NCBI RefSeq assembly: GCF_900129855.1
Contig: NZ_LT670819.1
Coordinates: 744,001 to 808,000 of the forward strand
From: Streptomyces sp. 3214.6
GTDB lineage: Bacteria; Actinomycetota; Actinomycetes; Streptomycetales; Streptomycetaceae
DNA length: 64,000 nucleotides
Direction: 5' to 3'
Shown: piece by piece, positions 36,429 to 44,247 of the stretch
Layout of the letters: the number at the start of each line of letters is the position of its first letter
How positions within the stretch are numbered: position 1 is the first letter of the stretch
Notes under the pieces: model-generated
What the model was told of the DNA's origin: nothing
What the model saw: only the letters and a program-made list of their open reading frames with translations
The model's database searches: none
Position numbers and translations under genes: made by a program

Positions 36429-38033
36429 GTGGAGTACAACCTTGCCGACCTGTTCGAGTCGGTCGTCGACGTGGCGGCCGACCGCGAGGCGCTCGTGTAC
36501 GTCGACCATCCGGGCACGGGCGCGGAACGCCGGCTGACCTACGCGGAGCTGGACGCCGCCGCCAATCGCATCGGCCACCACCTCCTCGACAGCGGGCTGC
36601 GCCCCGGCGAGCATCTGGGCCTGCATCTGTACAACGGCGTCGAGTACCTGCAGACGGTGCTGGGCTGCCTGAAGGCCCGGATCGTGCCCGTCAACGTCAA
36701 CTACCGATATGTGGAAGATGAGTTGGTCTACCTCTACCGGGATGCGGACCTGGTCGGACTCGTCTTCGACGCGGAGTTCACGGACCGGGTGGCGGCGGCG
36801 CTGCCGCAGGCGCCGGCGTTGCGGCACCTCGTCCGGGTGGGGCCGGCGGGCGACGGCATCACCTCCTTCGACGAGGCCGAGGCGAGCGGCCGCGCCGAGC
36901 GCGGGTTCCCGGCCCGCTCGGGCGACGACCTGTTCATCATCTACACCGGGGGCACGACCGGCCTGCCCAAGGGGGTGATGTGGCGTCAGGAGGACTTGTT
37001 CTTCTCGGGGCTGGGCGGCGGCTCGCCGACCGGGGAACCGGTGAAGAAGCCGGAGGAGATCGCCGAGCGGGTCGCGGCCGGGGGGACGGGGATCACCTTC
37101 TTCCCCACTCCTCCGCTGATGCACGGCACTTCCACGCTCACCTCCTTCATCGGCTTCAACTTCGGCCAACGCGTGGTGATCCACCGCAAGTTCGTGCCCG
37201 AGGAAGTGCTCAGGACGATCGAGAAGGAGAAGGTCACCAGCATCTCCCTGGTGGGCGACGCGATGCTGCGGCCGTTGATCGACGCGCTCGAAGGTCCGCT
37301 GCGGGGCACGGACTGCTCGTCGGTGTTCAGTGTGTCCTCGTCCGGGGCGATCATGTCGGACACGGTCCGCCGCCAGTTCCGGGCGCTGATGCCGAACGCG
37401 ATGCTGCTGAACAACTTCGGCTCCTCGGAGTCCGGCTTCAACGGCACGGCGACGGAGGACTCCGGGCCGGAACGCGGCTTTCGCGTCCGGGTCAACTCCC
37501 GTACGCAGGTGGTCGATCCGGCCACGTACGAGCCGGTCGCGCCGGGTGAGGTCGGCCGGGTCGCCCAGCACGGCCATGTGCCCCTCGGCTACTACAACGA
37601 CCCGGTGAAAACGGCCGAGACCTTCTTCGAGAAGGACGGCGAGCGCTGGGTGCTGCTCGGCGACATGGCGACCGTCGACGAAGACGGCGTGGTGGTCGTC
37701 CTCGGGCGGGGCTCGCAGTGCATCAACACCGGGGGCGAGAAGGTGTACCCCGAGGAGGTCGAGCAGGCGCTGAAGTCCCATCCGGACGTCTACGACGCCC
37801 TGGTGGCCGGGGTACCGAACGCGACGTGGGGCAACCATGTGGCGGCCGTGGTGCAGATGCGGGCGGGCGCCCCGCTGCCTTCTCTGGAGGACATCCAGCG
37901 TCACTGCCGTACCCGGCTCGCCGGTTACAAGATCCCGCGCCAGCTGGTGCTCGCCGAGTCCATCCGCCGCTCGCCCAGCGGCAAGGCGGACTACCGCTGG
38001 GCGCGGGAGGTGGCCACCGCCGAGAGCGGCTGA
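36429..38033 (+). CDS. Acyl-CoA synthetase (AMP-forming)
   Basis: 534 residues from a GTG at 36429 with AGGAGG four bases upstream; an ATG at 36378 is in frame but has no ribosome site. ANL-superfamily motifs are the phosphate loop 'IIYTGGTTGLPKGVMW', 'NNFGSSESGF' (A5), 'WVLLGDMATVDEDG' (A7), 'GRGSQCINTGGEKVYPEEVE' (A8), and the C-terminal Lys in 'RRSPSGKADYRW'. It activates a fatty or steroid-derived acid to its CoA thioester. Divergent from the crotonase gene, with the shared palindrome between; its 3' end overlaps the next gene by 43 bp. Confidence 0.92.
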   Translation: MEYNLADLFESVVDVAADREALVYVDHPGTGAERRLTYAELDAAANRIGHHLLDSGLRPGEHLGLHLYNGVEYLQTVLGCLKARIVPVNVNYRYVEDELVYLYRDADLVGLVFDAEFTDRVAAALPQAPALRHLVRVGPAGDGITSFDEAEASGRAERGFPARSGDDLFIIYTGGTTGLPKGVMWRQEDLFFSGLGGGSPTGEPVKKPEEIAERVAAGGTGITFFPTPPLMHGTSTLTSFIGFNFGQRVVIHRKFVPEEVLRTIEKEKVTSISLVGDAMLRPLIDALEGPLRGTDCSSVFSVSSSGAIMSDTVRRQFRALMPNAMLLNNFGSSESGFNGTATEDSGPERGFRVRVNSRTQVVDPATYEPVAPGEVGRVAQHGHVPLGYYNDPVKTAETFFEKDGERWVLLGDMATVDEDGVVVVLGRGSQCINTGGEKVYPEEVEQALKSHPDVYDALVAGVPNATWGNHVAAVVQMRAGAPLPSLEDIQRHCRTRLAGYKIPRQLVLAESIRRSPSGKADYRWAREVATAESG

Positions 38034-38872
38034 CCCGCTTCGAGGAAGGCGACGGTACGGCGGACGAACCACTCCGGGTCGTCCAGCCACGGGTGGTGGG
38101 CGGCCCCGGGCTGCACGGCGAGCTCCGCGTCGGGGAAGGCGTCGGCGACGAGCCGGGCGACCTCGGGCCGGGGCCCGCCGTCCACCTCGCCGGCGAGTAC
38201 CAGGACCGGGGCGGTCACGTCCGCGAGGGCGGTGCGCAGGGCCGGTGGATCGAAGGCGGCCGGGTCGAGGAAGAGTGCCTCCGCCTCGACGTTGGTCTGT
38301 TCGTCGGCGGCGGCGTCGAGGGCGCGGGCGGTGTCGTCCCACCGGCCGAAGAAGAAGGCGCCGACGAGCGCCCAGTCGGGTTCCCCCTCGCCCGCGAGCC
38401 AGGCCTCGAACGCCGGGAAGGCCGTCGCGAACCACGGTTCGTGCGCGCGCAGTCGGGCGGCCTCCAGCCGTTCCTCGGTCGTGGCCGGCCGGCCCAGGGC
38501 CCACGGGGTGGCGGTGATCAGCGCCAGCCGGGAGACGCGGTCCGGGTAGCGTGCCGCGTACAGCAGGGCCAGGCTGCCGCCCGCCGAGTGGGCGAGGACG
38601 TCGATCCGTCCCCGTCCCAGCTGGACGCGCAGGGCCTCGACATCGTCGACCTGCCGGTCGCAACGGTAGGTCGCCGGGTCCGCCGGGATCGATGAGTCGC
38701 CGGTACCGCGCAGGTCGAGGAGGATCAGCCGGCGGTGAGCGGTGAGACCGCCGAGGTCGCCGAGGTAGGCGGAGGCCCGCATGGGACCACCGGGCAGGAC
38801 GACGAGCGGCTCGCCCTCGCCCCGCACGTGGTAGGCGAGTTCGGTCCCGTCGGGCGCGGTGAAGGTCGGCAT
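37991..38872 (-). CDS. Alpha/beta-fold hydrolase
   Basis: 293 residues (MPTFTAPDGTELAYHVRGEG). It has the alpha/beta-hydrolase signature 'LVVLPGGPMRASAYLGDLGGL' (oxyanion), 'LILLDLRGTGDSS', nucleophile elbow 'VLAHSAGGSLALLYA' (Ser), acid in 'VLAGEVDGGPRPE', and His in 'VQPGAAHHPWLDDPE'. Related to proline iminopeptidase-like hydrolases; in this setting it may cleave an ester or thioester intermediate. It follows the acyl-CoA ligase gene with a 10-bp gap and is convergent with the other ligase gene. Confidence 0.88.
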   Translation of the reverse strand: MPTFTAPDGTELAYHVRGEGEPLVVLPGGPMRASAYLGDLGGLTAHRRLILLDLRGTGDSSIPADPATYRCDRQVDDVEALRVQLGRGRIDVLAHSAGGSLALLYAARYPDRVSRLALITATPWALGRPATTEERLEAARLRAHEPWFATAFPAFEAWLAGEGEPDWALVGAFFFGRWDDTARALDAAADEQTNVEAEALFLDPAAFDPPALRTALADVTAPVLVLAGEVDGGPRPEVARLVADAFPDAELAVQPGAAHHPWLDDPEWFVRRTVAFLEAGQPLSAVATSRAQR

Positions 38873-38882
38873 GTCCTGATCC

Positions 38883-40421
38883 TCAGCTCGGTCCGCGCCC
38901 GTCCGCAACGGAGTTCTCCCGGGTGAGCGGGCCGAAGCGGTCTCTCAGCTCCCGCTTGAGGATCTTGCCGCTGGCGTTGCGTGGCAGTTCGTCCACGAAG
39001 AGCACGCGCTTGGGGGCCTTGAAGTGCGGGAGTTTCTCGCGGGCGTGGGCGATGAGCTGGTCCTCGGTGACCTCGCCGCGGGGGACGACCACGGCGGTGA
39101 CCGCCTCGATCCACTTCTCGTCAGGCAGGCCGATCACGGCGGCCTCGGCGACGGCGTCATGGGTGTACAGCGCGTCCTCGACCTGGCGTGAGGCGATCAG
39201 TACGCCACCGGAGTTGATGACGTCCTTCACCCGGTCGACGATCGTGAAGTAGCCGTGGGCGTCGCGGACGGCGAGGTCGCCGGAGTGGAACCAGCCGTCA
39301 CGGAAGGCGTCGGCGGTCTCCTCGGGCTTGTCCCAGTAGCCCTCGCACAACTGCGGGGAACGGTAGACGATTTCACCGGGTGTGCCGTCGGGGACGTCCG
39401 CGCCGTCGTCGTCGACGACCCGGGCGTCCACGAACAGGACCGTGCGCCCGCAGGAGTCCATGCGGCCCTTGTGCTCGTCGGGGGCGAGGACGGTGGCGAG
39501 CGGGCCGATCTCGCTCTGGCCGAAGCAGTTGTAGAAACCCAGTTCGGGCAGGCGCTCGCGCAGCCGCTCCAGGACGGGCACCGGCATGACCGACGCGCCG
39601 TAGTACGCCTTGCGCAGCCCGCTCAGGTCACGGTCGGCGAAGTCGGGGCGGTTCGCCAGCGCGATCCACACGGTCGGCGGGGCGAAGAGGCTGTCGACGC
39701 GGTCCGCCTCGATGAGGTCGAAGAGGCGGTCGCCGTCGGGCGCGTCCAGCACGATGTTGGTGGCGCCGACCGCGAGGTACGGCAGCAGGAAGACGTGCAT
39801 CTGCGCCGAGTGGTAGAGCGGAAGGGAGTGCGCGGGGCGGTCGCCGGCGCTCAGATCGAGGGCTGCGATCGCGCTCAGGTACTCGTGCACCAGGGCGCGG
39901 TGGGTCATCATCGCGCCCTTGGGCAGGGCCGTCGTGCCCGAGGTGTAGAGCAGCTGCACCAGGTCCTCGGCGCGCGGCTCGGGGCCGTCGTACGCGGGGG
40001 TGGCGGGCAGTCGGGCGAGGAGCGAGTCGTCGGTGTCGCGCAGCGCCAACCGCCGTACTCCGTCGGGGAGTCGCCCGGCCAGGTCGGGGTCGGTGAGGAC
40101 CAGTGCGCTGCCCGACTGGCCGACGATGTACGTCAGGTCGTCGCCGGTGAGGTTCTGGTTGACGGGGACGTGGACCAGGCCGGCGCGGGCGCAGGCGAGG
40201 AACGCGATGAGGTAGGCGTCGGAGTTGTGGCCGTAGGCGCCGACCCGGTCGCCGGGGGCGAGCCCTTCGCCGAGCAGGACGCTCGCCGCCCGCGAGACGA
40301 CCTCGTCGAGTTCCTCGTAGGTCCAGGTGCGGTCGCGGTACTCGACCGCCACGCGTGCCGGGGTGCGGCGGGCGCTGCGCCGCAGCACCCCGTCGACCGT
40401 ACTGCCATGTCCGGGCCTCAT
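38883..40421 (-). CDS. Acyl-CoA synthetase / AMP-dependent ligase
   Basis: 512 residues. Motifs are 'QLLYTSGTTALPKGAMMTH' (phosphate loop), 'NCFGQSEIGP' (A5), 'WFHSGDLAVRDAHGYFTIVDRVKDVINSGG' (A7-A8), and the catalytic Lys in 'LPRNASGKILKREL'. It makes acyl-AMP and then the CoA thioester from a free acid. It is upstream of the hydrolase gene on the same strand and differs from the ligase at 36429 enough to suggest another chain length or ring substrate. No ribosome site stronger than GGAG is visible. Confidence 0.92.
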   Translation of the reverse strand: MRPGHGSTVDGVLRRSARRTPARVAVEYRDRTWTYEELDEVVSRAASVLLGEGLAPGDRVGAYGHNSDAYLIAFLACARAGLVHVPVNQNLTGDDLTYIVGQSGSALVLTDPDLAGRLPDGVRRLALRDTDDSLLARLPATPAYDGPEPRAEDLVQLLYTSGTTALPKGAMMTHRALVHEYLSAIAALDLSAGDRPAHSLPLYHSAQMHVFLLPYLAVGATNIVLDAPDGDRLFDLIEADRVDSLFAPPTVWIALANRPDFADRDLSGLRKAYYGASVMPVPVLERLRERLPELGFYNCFGQSEIGPLATVLAPDEHKGRMDSCGRTVLFVDARVVDDDGADVPDGTPGEIVYRSPQLCEGYWDKPEETADAFRDGWFHSGDLAVRDAHGYFTIVDRVKDVINSGGVLIASRQVEDALYTHDAVAEAAVIGLPDEKWIEAVTAVVVPRGEVTEDQLIAHAREKLPHFKAPKRVLFVDELPRNASGKILKRELRDRFGPLTRENSVADGRGPS

Positions 40422-40431
40422 GCCTCATGAT

Positions 40432-40478
40432 CCTCGGGGGGCGGCCGGGGCAGGTCAAGTCGCGGGCGCGCCCCGAGG
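40432..40478 (-). terminator. Hairpin between tautomerase and acyl-CoA ligase genes
   Basis: Inverted repeat CCTCGGGG (40432-40439) / CCCCGAGG (40471-40478), with the stem extended by GCG/CGC after one mismatch. It is 2 nt past the tautomerase stop and just before the ligase start, so ligase transcription may begin after it. Confidence 0.5.
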
Positions 40479-40480
40479 GG

Positions 40481-40864
40481 TCACGCCACCGCGCCCGCCA
40501 CTCCGGTGCGGCCGTCGGGCACCCCGACGACACTGACGATCGTCTGCTCGCGGATGTCCTCGCCGAGGACGGCTGCCACCGCGTCGGCCGTGGCGCCGAT
40601 CAGACGGGCCGGGGCGTCCGGCACCTGGGGCAGGTGGTAGGCGGCCTCGCGCATGCTGAGGGTGAGCTGCGGGGCGACCTTGTCGGTGGGCCGGCCGCCG
40701 ATGCCACGCCGGTGGCGCGGGATGCCGATGAGGTCGACGCCGACAAGGCCGCGCAGCCGATCCCCGTAGACGGAGCCGACGGCGTCGGCCAGGGCGCCGA
40801 TCAGCTTCTCCTCGACGGTCCCGTCGAGGGCGTCCTCGCTGATGTGAACGGTGTAGTGCGGCAT
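40481..40864 (-). CDS. Tautomerase-superfamily protein
   Basis: 127 residues. The product starts Met-Pro (MPHYTVHISEDALDGTVEE); in this superfamily Met removal leaves Pro1 as the catalytic base for keto-enol chemistry, as in 4-oxalocrotonate tautomerase. The core 'KLIGALADAVGSVYGDRL' and 'VDLIGIPRHRRGIGGRPTD' fit the beta-alpha-beta fold; length suggests a fused (cis-CaaD/MSAD-like) member. It is transcribed divergently from a MarR regulator with a palindrome between, which makes it a likely target of that regulator. Confidence 0.8.
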   Translation of the reverse strand: MPHYTVHISEDALDGTVEEKLIGALADAVGSVYGDRLRGLVGVDLIGIPRHRRGIGGRPTDKVAPQLTLSMREAAYHLPQVPDAPARLIGATADAVAAVLGEDIREQTIVSVVGVPDGRTGVAGAVA

Positions 40865-40931
40865 GCGGATCTCCGTTTCGCGCGGTGCGTACCATGACGG
40901 TCGGTTCAGCTCAGCTAGCGGAACAAAGTAG

Positions 40932-40945
40932 CTTTGACATCAAAG
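40932..40945. promoter_or_regulatory. Candidate MarR operator
   Basis: CTTTGA-CA-TCAAAG is a perfect inverted repeat in the 100-bp gap between the divergent tautomerase and MarR genes, 20 bp before the MarR start. MarR proteins typically bind such short dyads and repress both directions. Confidence 0.65.
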
Positions 40946-40964
40946 GTAATGCGAGGAGTGCCGG

Positions 40965-41471
40965 ATGTCCATGTCCAGCGCCACGGGTGACAACGCCGCC
41001 GCCGACGACACCGACGACCGCGGCGACACCGGCGTCGAGGCGACCGTTCGCGAGCTGCTGCTGCTCATGCCGCGCCTCGTGGGCAGGGCGAAGAGGATCC
41101 CCGTGCCCGAGGCGCTGCGGGCCTTCTCGCTGGCCCCGCGCCACCTCTCCCTGTTGGCGTACCTGCTCCTCGACGGACCGATGACGGTCAACGAACTGGC
41201 CGCACGCCTGGAGGTCGCCCCGACCACGGTGAGCCTGCTGATCGGCGACCTCAACCGGAAGGGCGTCCTGGAGCGCCGCGAGGACGAGCGGGACCGCCGC
41301 CGCCGGATCGTCGCCATCGCGGACGCCCATGAACCCGCGATCTCCGCCTGGCTCGCCCCGGGCGCGGCGGCCTGGCGCCGGGCCCTGGCCCCGCTGACGC
41401 CCGGTCAGCGACGGCTGTTCGTGGACACATTGCTCGCCTACGAGGCCGAGGTCGACGCGGAAAGGGAGTGA
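40965..41471 (+). CDS. MarR-family transcriptional regulator
   Basis: 168 residues, GAGGAG before ATG (a second in-frame ATG is 2 codons later). After a ~25-residue acidic disordered N-terminus, the winged helix reads 'LSLLAYLLLDGPMTVNELAARLEVAPTTVSLLIGDLNRKGVLERREDERDRRRRIVAIAD', with the D-x-R-(D/S) wing motif characteristic of MarR. It probably responds to a phenolic or acyl ligand and controls the tautomerase and possibly the acyl-CoA genes. A short hairpin (41473-41496) follows the stop. Confidence 0.92.
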   Translation: MSMSSATGDNAAADDTDDRGDTGVEATVRELLLLMPRLVGRAKRIPVPEALRAFSLAPRHLSLLAYLLLDGPMTVNELAARLEVAPTTVSLLIGDLNRKGVLERREDERDRRRRIVAIADAHEPAISAWLAPGAAAWRRALAPLTPGQRRLFVDTLLAYEAEVDAERE

Positions 41472-41472
41472 G

Positions 41473-41496
41473 TCGCCGGGAATGTCCCCTCGGCGA
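41473..41496 (+). terminator. Weak terminator-like hairpin after marR-type gene
   Basis: TCGCCG / CGGCGA stem of 6 bp enclosing 12 nt that can add two GC pairs, starting 1 nt past the MarR stop. Confidence 0.35.
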
Positions 41497-41652
41497 AATG
41501 CTTCTTGTGCTTCTGCGTACTCCTGTGCGCCCCCCTGCAGAAAGGATTCACGGCTAACGGCACCCGTGCGGACTGGGCAGAACATGACTCAGGCGCCAAG
41601 TCAGTGCAACGTCCATTGATTTTCGAGTGCCGTATGAGGCAGGGGGTATTCA

Positions 41653-43128
41653 ATGAGCAACGCTGTGCCTGAACGGGAATGCGCATGGAGGGTGGGTACT
41701 GCGCCAGGCATATTCCCATTCCTCGGCCACGGTATCGCCTTGTACCGTCGCCCGTTGGCTTTTCTGAATTCTTTGCCCGCGCATGGAGATCTGGTCGAGA
41801 TACGACTGGGTCCCCAGCGCGCCTGGATGGTGTGCCATCCGGAGCTGGTCCACCGGATGCTCGGGGACTCGCGCACCTTCGACAAGGGGGGCCCGCTCTT
41901 CGACCGGCTCCGCCTGCTGATGGGCGACGGCATCGTCACGAGCCGCCACCAGGAACATCGGCGCCAGCGCAGGCTGCTGCAGCCCGCCTTCATCCCGTCC
42001 CGCCTGCCCGATCAGACGGAACTGATGGCCGAGGAGGCCGAGGCGGTGTGCCAAGACTGGCGTGCCGGGCAGGAGGTCGACGTCAGCGCGGCCATGATGG
42101 CCCTGTCGACACGGATCATCAGCCGTGTCCTGTTCTCCGACTCGCTCGACGCAACGACGGCCGCCGACGTGCGGCACTGCCTCGCGGACATCGTCCGCGG
42201 GCTGTTCGTCCGCACCGTCGTACCGGTCGACGCCCTGTTCCGCGTTCCCTCGCCCGCGAACCGTCGTTACCGGCGGGCGGTCGAGCGCGTGCACACGATC
42301 ATCGACGCCGCCATCGCCGAGCGCCGACGGGGAACCCCCCGCGACGACCTGCTGGGGGCCCTGCTGGAGGCCACCCGCGCCACCGGCCCGGACACGGCGA
42401 TCACCGAGCGGGAAGTCCACGACCACCTCGTCTCGCTCCTGCTCACCGGCTCCGAGAGCACCGCCCTGTGTCTGGCCTCCGCGTTCAGCCTCCTGGCACA
42501 GCATCCGCAGGCGGAGCGCCGTCTGCACGCCGACATCGACGCCGTGCTCGCCGGACGACAACGGCCGGGGCCCGACGACCTGCCGAGCCTCGTGCACGCC
42601 CGATGCGTCATCACCGAGACGCTGCGCCACTCGCCGCCCGGCTGGCTCTTCACGCGCATCACCACCAAGGAGACCGAACTCGCCGGCCTGCGCCTCCCTC
42701 AGGGAGCCACCCTCGTGTACAGCCCCTACCTGCTGCACCACGATCCCGCGTGGTTCCCCGATCCCGATCGGTTCCTCCCCGAGCGCTGGTCGCAGGGGCG
42801 GGCCGCCACCGCGGCGCACGGTGCGATGCTCCCGTTCGCCACGGGCAGCCGCAAATGCATCGCCGACGCCTTCGCCATGACGGAGACCACGGTGGCCCTC
42901 GCCACCGTCGCCGCCCGCTGGCGCCTGACCCATCTGCCCGGCCCCGTCGCACCACCGCGCCCCGGGGCGACGCTGGGGCCGAGGTCTCTGGTGATGATCT
43001 GCGAACCGCGCGCACGCGTGCCGATCGGCACCTCGCCCCACCCGGGTTCCTGCACCCGCCGGGAAACCGCTGCACACCCCGTACAGGATTCCCGAAGGGC
43101 CGGTGACAGCGGTGTCGACCACGCATGA
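41653..43128 (+). CDS. Cytochrome P450 next to a terpene cyclase
   Basis: 491 residues. P450 landmarks are the I-helix 'LLLTGSESTALCL', ExxR in 'VITETLRHSPPG' (Glu322-Arg325), 'FDPDRFLPERW'-type PERF region ('FPDPDRFLPERWSQG'), and the heme loop 'LPFATGSRKCIADAF' with axial Cys402. The closest general type is the CYP170-like terpene oxidases. The N-terminus has no membrane anchor. The first 150 bp and the upstream gap are visibly less GC-rich than surrounding genes. Its 3' end overlaps the cyclase start by 26 bp, so it should oxidise the cyclase product. Redox partners are not encoded here. Confidence 0.92.
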   Translation: MSNAVPERECAWRVGTAPGIFPFLGHGIALYRRPLAFLNSLPAHGDLVEIRLGPQRAWMVCHPELVHRMLGDSRTFDKGGPLFDRLRLLMGDGIVTSRHQEHRRQRRLLQPAFIPSRLPDQTELMAEEAEAVCQDWRAGQEVDVSAAMMALSTRIISRVLFSDSLDATTAADVRHCLADIVRGLFVRTVVPVDALFRVPSPANRRYRRAVERVHTIIDAAIAERRRGTPRDDLLGALLEATRATGPDTAITEREVHDHLVSLLLTGSESTALCLASAFSLLAQHPQAERRLHADIDAVLAGRQRPGPDDLPSLVHARCVITETLRHSPPGWLFTRITTKETELAGLRLPQGATLVYSPYLLHHDPAWFPDPDRFLPERWSQGRAATAAHGAMLPFATGSRKCIADAFAMTETTVALATVAARWRLTHLPGPVAPPRPGATLGPRSLVMICEPRARVPIGTSPHPGSCTRRETAAHPVQDSRRAGDSGVDHA

Positions 43129-44161
43129 GGAAGCCACGCTCGCCACCCAAGAGGAAATGCGGGCCGCCAGCCTGAAAGAGCTGATCGACGACCACCTCTA
43201 CATGCCGTACCCGTTCCTGCGGAATCGCCATGAATCCGAGGCGGTCGCCGGCGTCGACGCATGGCTGCACAAGTGGGGGCTGACCGACGAACCGGGGGTG
43301 GCGGCGATGATCGGCTACACCCGGCCCGCCGAACTCGCGTCCTACAACAGCCCGACCGTGGACTCCGGCATCCTCCAGATCGTGGCCGACCAGATCGCCT
43401 ATCAATTCGTCTTCGACGACCGGGCGGAGGAAATCGGGCGGCAGTCCCCGGCGCTGCTGCTGCCCATGCTGTGCGAGAGCATCGCAATCCTGCGGGACGG
43501 CGAACCGCCCCGCACCCCGCTGGGGGCGGCCCTGGCCGATCTCCACCGGCGGGTCCGCGAGCGGTGCACCCCCGCCCAGGCCGAGCGGTGGGCCTGGAAG
43601 AGCCGCGAATACGTGCACGGCCTGCTGTACGAGGCGGTGGCGCAGGCGCATCCGTTCCCGGTGGGCATGGGACTGTGCAACTCGATCCGTTCGCTGACCG
43701 CGGGGGTCGAGCCCTTCTATCCGCTGTGCGAGTCGGCCGGCCCGTGCGAGTTGACCCCCGAGTTTCTCGGTGACCCCGTGGTACAACGCCTGGGTCGACT
43801 GTCGGCCGACGCTGCAGTGTGGATTCCCGATCTCTTCTCCGCCGTGAAAGAACAACGGACGGGCGGAATGATCAATGTGGCCCTTGCTCACCAGCGCGCA
43901 CACCAAGCTTCCCTCCCCGAGGCTGTCCTGCTGGCCATCCGGCAGATCAACGCCACGATCATCGAGTTCGAGAGTCTCCACGAGGAGATGAAAGCGGAGT
44001 TGAGCGCCGCCGGGGCCGGCTACGTGGACGGCATGGTCGGCTGGATCCGCGGATGTTACTACTGGTCCCGCACCGTGCCGCGCTACGCGGACACCGCGGT
44101 CGCGTCCGCACACCCATGCGGGCCATTCGGACTTCTGTACCCAGCAGGAAGGACGGCCTAA
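43103..44161 (+). CDS. Class I terpene cyclase with altered NSE motif
   Basis: 352 residues from GTG (GAAGGG upstream), inside the P450 3' end. The acidic motif is 'FVFDDRAEE' (Asp105-Asp106...Glu110), an effector-type 'NSIRSLTAG' stretch follows, and the C-terminal 'TVPRYADT' holds the Arg327-Tyr328 pair that contacts pyrophosphate. The second metal site, normally N-D-x-x-S-x-x-x-E, reads PDLFSAVKE (242-250): Pro replaces Asn while Ser246 and Glu250 are kept. The overall fold is intact, so a cyclase with unusual metal binding or product is plausible; loss of activity is the alternative. Confidence 0.88.
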   Translation: MTAVSTTHEEATLATQEEMRAASLKELIDDHLYMPYPFLRNRHESEAVAGVDAWLHKWGLTDEPGVAAMIGYTRPAELASYNSPTVDSGILQIVADQIAYQFVFDDRAEEIGRQSPALLLPMLCESIAILRDGEPPRTPLGAALADLHRRVRERCTPAQAERWAWKSREYVHGLLYEAVAQAHPFPVGMGLCNSIRSLTAGVEPFYPLCESAGPCELTPEFLGDPVVQRLGRLSADAAVWIPDLFSAVKEQRTGGMINVALAHQRAHQASLPEAVLLAIRQINATIIEFESLHEEMKAELSAAGAGYVDGMVGWIRGCYYWSRTVPRYADTAVASAHPCGPFGLLYPAGRTA

Positions 44162-44247
44162 CCGACCCGGCGAATGATTCACCCTTCTCGGCCATCCTCG
44201 CCGCCAAACGCCGTCACCGGTTGCGTATCAGGGGCGTACGCTCAGCG

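Noticed and set aside
36417..38663. 748-codon frame antisense to the acyl-CoA ligase gene
   Set aside because: Low-complexity arginine-rich translation and no motifs; the plus strand encodes a complete ANL ligase.
41650..43146. 498-codon minus-strand frame opposite the P450 gene
   Set aside because: It mirrors the P450 codons and has no domain; the plus strand carries all P450 motifs.
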